DNA of 25,810 bases, taken from an uncultured Oscillospiraceae bacterium. GTDB taxonomy: Bacteria; Bacillota; Clostridia; Oscillospirales; Ruminococcaceae. The stretch spans positions 1 to 25,810 of the forward strand of contig CAJMEU010000019.1 in the NCBI GenBank assembly GCA_905212515.1, read 5' to 3'. A program made the translations under genes and the position numbers. Of the stretch, positions 8,467 through 14,863 are shown one piece after another; the stretch's first letter is position 1; each line of letters starts with the position of its first letter. The notes beneath the pieces were generated by a model that searched no databases, was not told the DNA's origin, and saw nothing but the letters and a program-made list of their open reading frames with translations.

Positions 8467-9252
8467 ATGGATTGGTCCGGATTTAAAATCCTTTTGTTTG
8501 ATTTGGACGGCACGCTTTTAAATTCTCAGAAATGTATTTCGGAAATGACTGCACGGTCAATTGCCAAATGTAAAGAAAAAGGCCTGAAAATAGGCGTTTG
8601 TACTTCCAGAAGCGAAATCAATTCACTTGTTTTCATCGATAAGATCAACCCGGATGTGATTGTCTCAAGCGGCGGCGCATTGGTGAATGTTGAAGGCAGG
8701 TACATCGCAAAACATGAATTCAGCGGCGATGAAACGAAAGAGGTCATACAAAAGCTCAGGGATCTCATCGGAAATGATTGTGAGATCACAGTGGATACCG
8801 TGTCGGCGCATTACTGGAATTATAAAATTGACCCCAACTTCACTGAAGCCAATTGGGGTGACAGCATCTTCTCGGATTTTCGTGATTTTAATTGTCCGTC
8901 ACTAAAAATATGTGTGGAAATCCGGGATGAAAGTAAAATCAAGGCTTTTTTTGATTCATTCAAGGAGTATGATTGCATTCGCTTTTCAGACGGGAATTGG
9001 TATAAAATCACAAAAAGGGATATCACAAAAGAAAGGGCGGTCCAAGATGTCGTTTCCTATTATGGATATTCCGCCGACGCAGTCATTTCCTTTGGCGACG
9101 ATTTTGCCGATATCAGAATGCTGAAAATGAGCGGCCTTGGCGTTGCAATGGGAAACGGGCTGGACGAAGTGAAAGCGGTTGCGGATATTGTTGTCGGCAC
9201 CAATGATGAAAATGGAATCGCCTGTTTTATAAACCGGGAGATTCTTAAATAG
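8467..9252 (+). CDS. HAD-IIB (Cof-type) phosphatase, AT-rich, probably acquired
   Basis: The 261-residue protein is a haloacid-dehalogenase-fold hydrolase of the Cof subfamily, which generally dephosphorylates small sugar or nucleotide phosphates; the substrate cannot be predicted. Visible motifs are FDLDGTLL (nucleophile D12, acid/base D14), motif II as CTSRS (T46) instead of the common TGR, a C2-type cap, a lysine near TKERAV (motif III) and GDDFADIRML (D211, D212). MGNG and ADIVVGTNDENG are typical of the C-terminus. Composition is unlike the neighbours: 20 of 60 bases are G or C in 8521-8580, against 40 of 60 in 8281-8340 inside polC. It is the only complete gene here that ends in TAG. 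The ATG at 8467 is preceded by GAGAGGCG at 8450-8457. No promoter is obvious, so it may be read through from polC. Confidence 0.9.
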   Translation: MDWSGFKILLFDLDGTLLNSQKCISEMTARSIAKCKEKGLKIGVCTSRSEINSLVFIDKINPDVIVSSGGALVNVEGRYIAKHEFSGDETKEVIQKLRDLIGNDCEITVDTVSAHYWNYKIDPNFTEANWGDSIFSDFRDFNCPSLKICVEIRDESKIKAFFDSFKEYDCIRFSDGNWYKITKRDITKERAVQDVVSYYGYSADAVISFGDDFADIRMLKMSGLGVAMGNGLDEVKAVADIVVGTNDENGIACFINREILK

Positions 9253-9322
9253 GTGCATGGGCCACGGCCATGAGGATCAGTTTCTATTGCACGCAATAAA
9301 AAATTGCATATAGACCCCCTGA

Positions 9323-9357
9323 GACAGTTGATCGTAAGAGAGCAACTGTCTTTTTGC
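9323..9357 (+). terminator. Rho-independent terminator after the HAD gene
   Basis: A perfect 8-bp stem (GACAGTTG at 9323-9330 with CAACTGTC at 9343-9350) with a 12-base loop is followed by a run of five T (9351-9355). It sits 70 bases past the HAD stop and would end the polC/HAD transcript. The loop and right arm also contain AGAGCA (9339-9344), which can pair with TGCTCT (9355-9360), so two mutually exclusive folds are possible. Confidence 0.75.
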
Positions 9358-9359
9358 TC

Positions 9360-9388
9360 TTAAAAACAGTGTGTTTTTATGGTAAAAT
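9360..9388 (+). promoter_or_regulatory. Possible sigma-A promoter between the two terminators
   Basis: TTAAAA at 9360-9365 (4 of 6 matches to TTGACA) and TAAAAT at 9383-9388 (5 of 6 to TATAAT) are spaced by 17 bases. Transcription would start near 9395, exactly at the next terminator hairpin, so it is unclear what it would serve. The AT-rich setting raises the chance of a coincidental match. Confidence 0.3.
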
Positions 9389-9394
9389 CAAGCG

Positions 9395-9432
9395 AAAAAA
9401 CAGCCTTTTTTATGCAAAAAAGGCTGTTTTTT
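9395..9432 (+). terminator. Strong, symmetric (bidirectional) terminator hairpin
   Basis: A perfect 17-bp inverted repeat has arms at 9395-9411 and 9416-9432, a 4-base loop ATGC, core CAGCC/GGCTG, A6 on the left and T6 on the right, with more T-rich sequence after it to 9445. The symmetry means it could stop transcription from either strand. It separates the AT-rich HAD islet from the sigma-factor operon, so that operon needs a promoter of its own between about 9433 and 9511. Confidence 0.88.
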
Positions 9433-9511
9433 ATTTGTTTTTTTTGATCATTTTTCGCATCTGCCCCGTTATATAGGGTGAAAGGCAGCGCAAAAGGGGG
9501 CGTTTTGGCCC
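9433..9511 (+). promoter_or_regulatory. Leader of the sigma-factor operon; promoter not firmly identified
   Basis: This stretch between terminator and gene must hold the operon promoter unless readthrough suffices. TTGATC (9444-9449) and TATATA (9470-9475) are present but 20 bases apart, which is too wide for a good sigma-A promoter. CCGTTATATAGGG (9465-9477) could instead belong to an autoregulated ECF-type promoter; that is inference only. A purine-rich GGGGGCG at about 9496-9502 serves as ribosome binding site for the ATG at 9512. Confidence 0.35.
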
Positions 9512-10009
9512 ATGGGGGACGAGGAATTGGTACGGCGCGTCCGGCAGGGCGACGGAAACAGCGCCGACGAGCTGGTTGCGCGCCACTACGCGGCGGTGCT
9601 GCGCTACTGTGCCTGGCACTGCCGGGACGCCGCCACCGCCGAAGACCTGACCCAGGAGACGTTCCTGCACGTCTTCCGGGGGTTTTCCCGCTATGCCGAG
9701 CGCGGCAGATTCCGGGCCTATCTTTACACCGTGGCCCGGCGGCTGTGCATCGATGAGGCGCGCCGCCGCACGGCGGACCCATTCCTGGAAGAGCCGGCCG
9801 TCTGCTGCCCGGAGCTGGAACAGCTGGAGCGGGCCGATGAAGTGCGCCGACTGCTGGCGCGCCTGCCTGCCCCCCAGCGGGAGGCCGTGCTGCTGCGCTA
9901 CGGCCAGGAGCTGACCATCAAAGAGATTGCGCTCGTCACCGGCGTGCCGGCGCGCACGGCCCAAAGCCGGGTGCGCCTGGCGCTGGCGGCCATGAGGAAG
10001 GAGGAGTAA
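9512..10009 (+). CDS. ECF-like sigma-70 family RNA polymerase sigma factor
   Basis: The 165-residue protein has only the two core sigma domains. Region 2 spans about residues 5-86, with the typical AEDLTQETFLHVFRGF (2.2/2.3 region) and FRAYLYTVARRLCIDEARRR (2.4 region). Region 4 spans about 107-160, with LPAPQREAVLLRYGQELTIKEIA and a helix-turn-helix ending in TAQSRVRLAL. The size and two-domain layout are those of ECF (group 4) sigma factors, which redirect RNA polymerase to a small regulon, often including their own operon. The next gene starts four bases after the stop, with its ribosome binding site inside this gene, so the sigma factor is co-expressed with the membrane protein and ABC exporter that follow. 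No zinc-finger or single-pass anti-sigma gene is adjacent. The inducing signal is unknown. Confidence 0.92.
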   Translation: MGDEELVRRVRQGDGNSADELVARHYAAVLRYCAWHCRDAATAEDLTQETFLHVFRGFSRYAERGRFRAYLYTVARRLCIDEARRRTADPFLEEPAVCCPELEQLERADEVRRLLARLPAPQREAVLLRYGQELTIKEIALVTGVPARTAQSRVRLALAAMRKEE

Positions 10010-10012
10010 ACT

Positions 10013-10759
10013 TTGCGTGGAACGATACCGTGGAAAAAAGCGCTGCGCACCGGCCCCGCGCCGCAGCGCCTTGCCCAGACGCAAAAACTGTGCCACGCCT
10101 TGGCCGAGCAGGGCGGCGCGGGACGGCGCATGGGCTTTGGGGAATTTTTGCGCGAGACCGCCCGCTACGCCGGCCCGCGGCTGTGGGGGACACAGGCGCT
10201 GGCGCTGCTGGCGGTGTGTATCATGCTGTTTTCCCTGTGGGAACAGTTCCCGTCCTATCTGCCCGGCATGATGCCGCTGTTCGTACTGGCCTGCGTGCCG
10301 GAGCTGCTGCGGGGGCGCACCTGGGGCATGGAGGAGATGGAGGCGGCCACCCGCGCCTCCACGCTGCAGCTGATGCTGGCAAAGCTGGTGCTGGCGGGTA
10401 CGGCGAACCTGATGTGCCTGACGCTGACGCTGCTGTGCGTGCTGCAAATGCCGGATCTGCCCTGGCGCGTGGCACAGCTGGCGCTGTATATGACCGTGCC
10501 CTTCCTGGGCAGCGCGGCGCTGGCGCTGTGTTCGATCCGCACCGGGCACAGGCGGGCGCAGACGGCCTGTGTCGCGGCCTGCGCGGGCGTATCGCTGCTG
10601 TGCCTGTCCTGCGCGTTGTGGCTGCCCCAGGTGTATGAACTGTCCGCCACCGGGCTGTGGGTGCTGGCGCTGCTGGCGTCCGGGGCGGGCCTGGGAAAAG
10701 AAGTGTACCGCCTTGCGGCGGAAAGAAAGGGGAGCGTGTTCGGTGGAGCTGAGACTTGA
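10013..10759 (+). CDS. Six-helix membrane protein of unknown function in a sigma factor/ABC operon
   Basis: I do not recognise a named family. The 248-residue protein has a basic cytoplasmic N-terminus (1-55) and about six membrane helices (near 57-76, 83-99, 121-144, 153-174, 181-203 and 211-229). Between helices 2 and 3 it has a charged amphipathic stretch, GMEEMEAATRASTLQLMLAK (105-124). This resembles the coupling-helix region of ABC-2 permeases and echoes MERQLRTD...RLARAK in the permease two genes on. It may therefore be a second permease subunit; alternatively it could hold the sigma factor at the membrane. The start is TTG at 10013, chosen for the strong AAGGAGGAG at 9998-10006. The gene overlaps the ATPase gene by 17 bases, which suggests coupled translation. 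Confidence 0.7.
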   Translation: MRGTIPWKKALRTGPAPQRLAQTQKLCHALAEQGGAGRRMGFGEFLRETARYAGPRLWGTQALALLAVCIMLFSLWEQFPSYLPGMMPLFVLACVPELLRGRTWGMEEMEAATRASTLQLMLAKLVLAGTANLMCLTLTLLCVLQMPDLPWRVAQLALYMTVPFLGSAALALCSIRTGHRRAQTACVAACAGVSLLCLSCALWLPQVYELSATGLWVLALLASGAGLGKEVYRLAAERKGSVFGGAET

Positions 10760-11618
10760 CCGCCTGACCAAACAGTTTGGGACCAAGATCGCCGTGGACC
10801 GGGTGAGCCTGGCCATGACCCGCGGGGTGTACGGCCTGCTGGGCGCCAATGGGGCGGGGAAGACCACTTTGATGCGCATGCTGTGCGGCATCCTGACGCC
10901 CACCTCCGGCGAGGTGCTGCTGGACGGGCGCGGCATTCTGGAGCTGGGGGAACGCTACCGCGACGTGCTGGGCTATCTGCCCCAGGATTTCGGCTATTAC
11001 CCCGAGGATACGGCCCGCGGCTTTCTGCTGTATATGGCGGCCCTGAAGGGTCTGCCGCGCCCAGTGGCCCAGCGCCGCGCGGAGGAACTGCTGCAGACGG
11101 TGTCCCTGCAGGACACGGGCAAGAAAAAGCTGAAGGCCTTTTCCGGCGGCATGCGCCAGCGGCTGGGCATTGCCCAGGCCATGCTCAACGACCCGCAGGT
11201 GCTGATCCTGGATGAACCCACGGCCGGCCTGGACCCCAAGGAGCGGGTGCGCCTGCGCAACCTGCTGTCCGACCTGGCCCACGACCGCATCGTACTGCTG
11301 TCCACCCACATCGTGTCGGACCTGGAGTCCATCGCGGACCGCGTGTTCCTGATGAAGCAGGGGGCCATTGAACAACAGGGCACAGTGGGGGAACTGGTGG
11401 GGACCGTGGAGGGAAAAGTGTGGGATCTGCGCGTGAACGGCGAAGAGGCCGACCGATGGGTGAAAAGCGGGGAGGTAGCGAATTTGCGCCACGAAGGGCA
11501 GCAGATGGTGCTGCGCATTGTGGCGGACACGCCGCCGGCGCTCGGCGCCGTACCGGCCCCGCCCACCCTGGAGGACCTGTATCTTTACCATTTCTCACAG
11601 GGAGGTGAGGCGCTGTGA
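10743..11618 (+). CDS. ABC transporter ATP-binding protein (drug/peptide exporter type)
   Basis: The 291-residue protein is one nucleotide-binding domain plus a short C-terminal extension. It has Walker A GANGAGKTT (34-42), Q-loop Q81, signature SGGMRQ (134-139), Walker B VLILDEP (153-159), D-loop AGLDP and the switch histidine in STHI (H189). This is the CcmA/BcrA-like subclass that pairs with ABC-2 membrane proteins to export drugs, peptides or lipids. The GTG start at 10743 follows AAGGGGAG at 10727-10734 and gives the expected short N-terminus (VELRLDRLTKQF). Open codons further upstream are the preceding gene read out of frame. It overlaps the membrane protein gene by 17 bases and the permease gene by 4 bases (GTGA), so the subunits are very likely made in step. 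Confidence 0.93.
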   Translation: MELRLDRLTKQFGTKIAVDRVSLAMTRGVYGLLGANGAGKTTLMRMLCGILTPTSGEVLLDGRGILELGERYRDVLGYLPQDFGYYPEDTARGFLLYMAALKGLPRPVAQRRAEELLQTVSLQDTGKKKLKAFSGGMRQRLGIAQAMLNDPQVLILDEPTAGLDPKERVRLRNLLSDLAHDRIVLLSTHIVSDLESIADRVFLMKQGAIEQQGTVGELVGTVEGKVWDLRVNGEEADRWVKSGEVANLRHEGQQMVLRIVADTPPALGAVPAPPTLEDLYLYHFSQGGEAL

Positions 11619-12850
11619 GCCTGACTTGGCTGGAATTGCAAAAGCTGCTGCGCCGCCGCACGGCCCGGCTGGCCCTGCTGCTGAGCGTGGGATACCTGCT
11701 GCTGGGCGTACTGCTGACCTGGCAGCTGATGCACGGCACGCCCAACACGGCTTATTCCGGGGGCTATTACGTCACCACCGGCCACCAATTTGACGGCCGC
11801 AGCCGCATGCGGTGGGAATACGAGCAGGCCCAGGCGGCCCGCGGGCCCCTGACCGACGAACGGGTGCGGGAACTGGCGCGGGAATGGCAGGGCCATTGGG
11901 ATGCGCTGGACGGCCTGAAAGGCGAAGAACACATGGATTACCTGGCCCGGAACCTGCAGGCGCACGACGACCTGTTCAGCCTGCTTTGGCAGGTGTATCA
12001 GATCCCGGGGGCTGTGCGGGACAGGGACCTGGCCGACGGGATCCTGGCCGAGGAGCGGCCTTTCAGCGAGGTGTTCCGCGATGCGCGGCAGGCCCGCCTT
12101 GCGGAGATCGGGGATAGGCAGGACCGCGCCTATTTTTCCGCGATGGCCGCACAGGTGCAGCTTCCGCTGCAATACGACTGGGTGGGCACCTGGCGGGAGC
12201 TGACGGCCCAATTTGGCGAATTCGGCATGATCCTGGCCATCAGCCTGTGCATCGGCCTGTCGCCGGTATTCTCTATGGAGCGGCAGCTGCGCACCGACGC
12301 CATTCTGCTGGCCGGGCGCCATGGGCGCGGCCGCCTGGCGCGGGCCAAGGTGCAGGCGGCGCTGCTGTACACCCTGCTGCTGTTCGGCCTGTGCGCCGGG
12401 CTCTTCCTGGGGCTGCAGGCGTTCTTTTTCGGACTTCACGGCTGGGACCAGCCCCTGCAGCTGATCGACCCCATGGCCACGCTGCCCATCAACGTGCTGC
12501 AGATGGAAGGGCTGACATTTTTGTATGCGGCCGTCACCTGTTTTGCCCTGTGCGGCGTGGTGACGCTGATCTCCTCTTTGCTGCGCTCCAGCTTCGCGTG
12601 CATGGCACTGTCGGTGCTGGCGGCGTTCGCGCCCATGACGCTGCTGCCGATGATGCCCGCTGCCGTGAGAAAGTTTTTGATGCTGCTGCCTTTGGGCAGC
12701 GGCGCCGAGGAGTGGGTGCGCACGAACGTGTACCATCTGTTCGGGCTGCATATCTGGGCGCCCTGGCTGGTGAACATGGCGCCGCTGCTGATCGGGGCCG
12801 TGTGTTTGTATCTGGCCGCACGCCTGTGGAGCCGCCGCCAGGCGGCCTGA
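11615..12850 (+). CDS. ABC-2 type permease with a large extracytoplasmic loop
   Basis: The 411-residue protein has one N-terminal membrane helix (about 18-38), a roughly 160-residue hydrophilic, charged loop (about 40-200) expected outside the membrane, and five more helices (near 202-219, 248-268, 298-322, 327-350 and 383-403). This 1+5 arrangement with a big first loop is typical of ABC-2 exporter permeases. The segment MERQLRTDAILLAGRHGRGR (221-240) fits a coupling helix touching the ATPase. The GTG start at 11615 overlaps the ATPase stop as GTGA and has a strong GGGAGGTGAGG (11600-11610) before it. A terminator follows the gene by 16 bases, so this is the last gene of the operon. The cargo is unknown. 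Confidence 0.88.
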   Translation: MSLTWLELQKLLRRRTARLALLLSVGYLLLGVLLTWQLMHGTPNTAYSGGYYVTTGHQFDGRSRMRWEYEQAQAARGPLTDERVRELAREWQGHWDALDGLKGEEHMDYLARNLQAHDDLFSLLWQVYQIPGAVRDRDLADGILAEERPFSEVFRDARQARLAEIGDRQDRAYFSAMAAQVQLPLQYDWVGTWRELTAQFGEFGMILAISLCIGLSPVFSMERQLRTDAILLAGRHGRGRLARAKVQAALLYTLLLFGLCAGLFLGLQAFFFGLHGWDQPLQLIDPMATLPINVLQMEGLTFLYAAVTCFALCGVVTLISSLLRSSFACMALSVLAAFAPMTLLPMMPAAVRKFLMLLPLGSGAEEWVRTNVYHLFGLHIWAPWLVNMAPLLIGAVCLYLAARLWSRRQAA

Positions 12851-12866
12851 CCCGGGCAAAACATCC

Positions 12867-12897
12867 AAAACGCCGTCCGCTGCCGGGCGGCGTTTTT
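12867..12897 (+). terminator. Rho-independent terminator of the sigma/ABC operon
   Basis: AAAACGCCG (12867-12875) pairs with CGGCGTTTT (12888-12896), extended inward by TCC/GGG (one T-G wobble), with a 6-base loop and five T at 12893-12897. It lies 16 bases after the permease stop and directly before the miaB promoter, so the two operons are cleanly insulated. Confidence 0.88.
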
Positions 12898-12899
12898 GC

Positions 12900-12928
12900 T
12901 TGCGCCAAAACACAAAATGTAGTATACT
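12900..12928 (+). promoter_or_regulatory. Sigma-A promoter for the miaB-mutSL-miaA operon
   Basis: TTGCGC (12900-12905, 4 of 6 to TTGACA) and TATACT (12923-12928, 5 of 6 to TATAAT) are separated by exactly 17 bases of AT-rich spacer. The -35 begins two bases after the terminator T-run, which is a compact terminator-promoter junction. The leader to the miaB start would be about 50 bases. Confidence 0.75.
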
Positions 12929-12984
12929 AAAACAGTATGGCGTGACGTGCACACAAAACCGGCAGAAAGGCAAAACGGTGAAAT

Positions 12985-14364
12985 ATGGACCCTGTCAGCT
13001 TTAAAAGAAACGACCACGCGGCCGAGGTGTTGGCCGCTTATTATGAGACGCCGCCCCTTGCCTTCGTGCATTCGTTCGGCTGTCAGCAAAACGTGAACGA
13101 CGGCGAGAAGATCCTGGGCATTTTGATGGACCTGGGCTACGGGGCGGCCAGCCGGGCGGAGGATGCGGATCTGATCCTTTTCAACACCTGCGCCGTGCGC
13201 GAGCACGCCGAGCAGCGGGTGTTCGGCAACGTGGGTGCGCTGAAACACCTGAAAGAGCAGAACCCCAAACTGATGATCGCCGTGTGCGGCTGCATGCCCC
13301 AACAGGAGCATGTGGTGGAAAAATTCAAGCAGAGCTTCCCCTTTGTGGACATCGTGTTCGGCACCGGGGCCATCGACCTGCTGCCCGAGCTTTTGTGCCA
13401 GCGCATCGAAAAGCGCAAGCGGGTGATGCAGAAACCCGTGCAGCGCACGGAGATCGTGGAGCAGGTGCCCATCAAGCGGGATTCGGCGTTCCGCGCCTGG
13501 CTGCCCATCATGTACGGGTGCGACAATTTCTGCTCGTACTGCATCGTGCCCTATGTGCGCGGGCGCGAGCGCAGCCGCCGCAGCGCCGATATCCTGGCCG
13601 AGTTCCGCCAGTTGGTGGCGGAGGGGTACAAGGACATCACCCTGCTGGGGCAGAACGTGAACAGCTACGGCAAGGGCCTGGACGAAAAGCTGGACTTTGC
13701 CGACCTGCTGGCCATGCTGGCGGCCGTGCCCGGCGACTACCGCATCCGCTTTATGACCAGCCACCCCAAGGACGCCACCCGCAAGCTGATCGACACCATG
13801 GCGGGCAGCGATCATATTGCAAAGCATCTGCATCTGCCGGTGCAGTCCGGCGCGAACAACATCCTGGCGGACATGAACCGCAAGTACACCGTGGAGGATT
13901 ACCTGGCGCTGATCGACTACGCCAAGCGCACCATCCCCGCCATGACCTATTCCAGCGATATCATCGTGGGCTTCCCCGGCGAGACGGAAGAGGATTTTCA
14001 AAAGACCGAGGAACTGGTGCGCCGGGTGGAATATATGCAGCTGTTCACCTTCATCTATTCCAAGCGGACCGGCACGGCGGCGGCCCTGATGGCGGACCCC
14101 ACCCCCCACGCCGAAAAGGCGGCCCGCATCGCGCGGCTTTTACAGATCCAGGAAGAAGTGGTGGACAAGCTGACGGGACGGCTGGTGGGCACCACGGCCC
14201 GGGTGCTGGTGGAAGGCCCCGGCCGCGAGGCAGGGGTATTTACCGGCCGCCTGGACAACAATATGGTGGTGGAGTTTGCCGGCCCGGCCCCGGTGGGCCA
14301 GTTTGCCCAGGCCCGGATCGACAGCGCCAAGGGCGCCGTGCTGAAAGGACGGCTCGTCCCATAA
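12985..14364 (+). CDS. miaB: tRNA-2-methylthio-N6-dimethylallyladenosine synthase
   Basis: MiaB adds the 2-methylthio group to i6A at position 37 of tRNAs that read codons starting with U. The 459-residue protein has the UPF0004 domain with cluster cysteines C33 (FGCQQN), C69 (NTCAVRE) and C103 (CGCMPQQ), then the radical-SAM motif C179-x3-C183-x2-C186 (CDNFCSYC) followed by VPYVRGRERSR. A TRAM domain forms the C-terminus. The first modification step is done by MiaA, whose gene closes the same operon about 5 kb on. The ATG at 12985 is preceded by GAAAGG at 12965-12970 and CGGTGA at 12976-12981. The same CGGTGAAAT context precedes mutS. Confidence 0.96.
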   Translation: MDPVSFKRNDHAAEVLAAYYETPPLAFVHSFGCQQNVNDGEKILGILMDLGYGAASRAEDADLILFNTCAVREHAEQRVFGNVGALKHLKEQNPKLMIAVCGCMPQQEHVVEKFKQSFPFVDIVFGTGAIDLLPELLCQRIEKRKRVMQKPVQRTEIVEQVPIKRDSAFRAWLPIMYGCDNFCSYCIVPYVRGRERSRRSADILAEFRQLVAEGYKDITLLGQNVNSYGKGLDEKLDFADLLAMLAAVPGDYRIRFMTSHPKDATRKLIDTMAGSDHIAKHLHLPVQSGANNILADMNRKYTVEDYLALIDYAKRTIPAMTYSSDIIVGFPGETEEDFQKTEELVRRVEYMQLFTFIYSKRTGTAAALMADPTPHAEKAARIARLLQIQEEVVDKLTGRLVGTTARVLVEGPGREAGVFTGRLDNNMVVEFAGPAPVGQFAQARIDSAKGAVLKGRLVP

Positions 14365-14400
14365 GAAGGCCCAAATAAACGAATAAAAGGAGAAAACATC

Positions 14401-14820
14401 ATGGCAAAAGACGCGATCACAATGTTTAAAGAAGCTGCGGCCCAGCTGCAGAAGGAAGAGGCCTTTTTGGCCCTGGCCCACGCGATGGAGCAAAACGACA
14501 GCGACGAGGCGCTGCAGCAGATGATCGGCGACTTCAACCTGGCCCGCATCGACCTCAACAGCGAACTGTCCAAATCCGCGGAAGAGAAGGACGGGGAGAA
14601 GGTGGCGGCCCTGAACACGAAGGTGAACGAGCTGTACAACCAGATCATGGCCAACGAGAGCATGGCGGCCTACAACGAGGCCAAGACCGAGATCGAGAAG
14701 GCGATCAGCTATATCAACGCCATCGTGAACACGGCCGTCAACGGCGGAGACCCCATGACGGTGGAAGAGCCCGCGGGCGGGTGCAGCGGCTCGTGCTCGT
14801 CCTGCTCCGGCTGCCACTGA
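14401..14820 (+). CDS. YlbF/YmcA-family protein with a C-terminal cysteine cluster
   Basis: This 139-residue, mostly helical protein fits the YlbF/YmcA (Com_YlbF) family. In Bacillus subtilis, YmcA, YlbF and YaaT form a complex that carries Fe-S clusters and directs RNase Y processing of mRNAs. There ymcA is the gene right after miaB and upstream of mutS, the same slot as here. The C-terminus is unusual in composition: C128, C132, C135 and C138 followed by H139 (pattern Cx3Cx2Cx2CH) on a Gly/Ser-rich tail, well placed to hold metal or an Fe-S cluster. The gene starts at ATG 14401 with AAAGGAG at 14386-14392. The family call rests on length, helical pattern and gene order; which paralogue it represents is uncertain. 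Confidence 0.8.
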   Translation: MAKDAITMFKEAAAQLQKEEAFLALAHAMEQNDSDEALQQMIGDFNLARIDLNSELSKSAEEKDGEKVAALNTKVNELYNQIMANESMAAYNEAKTEIEKAISYINAIVNTAVNGGDPMTVEEPAGGCSGSCSSCSGCH

Positions 14821-14863
14821 GAAGGGCGAAGGAAGTAAAACTTAGAAAGAAACGGTGAAATCA

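Noticed and set aside
8397..9460. The AT-rich islet as a complete transposon or insertion sequence
   Set aside because: No transposase frame, no terminal inverted repeats at its edges and no target-site duplication could be found by eye.
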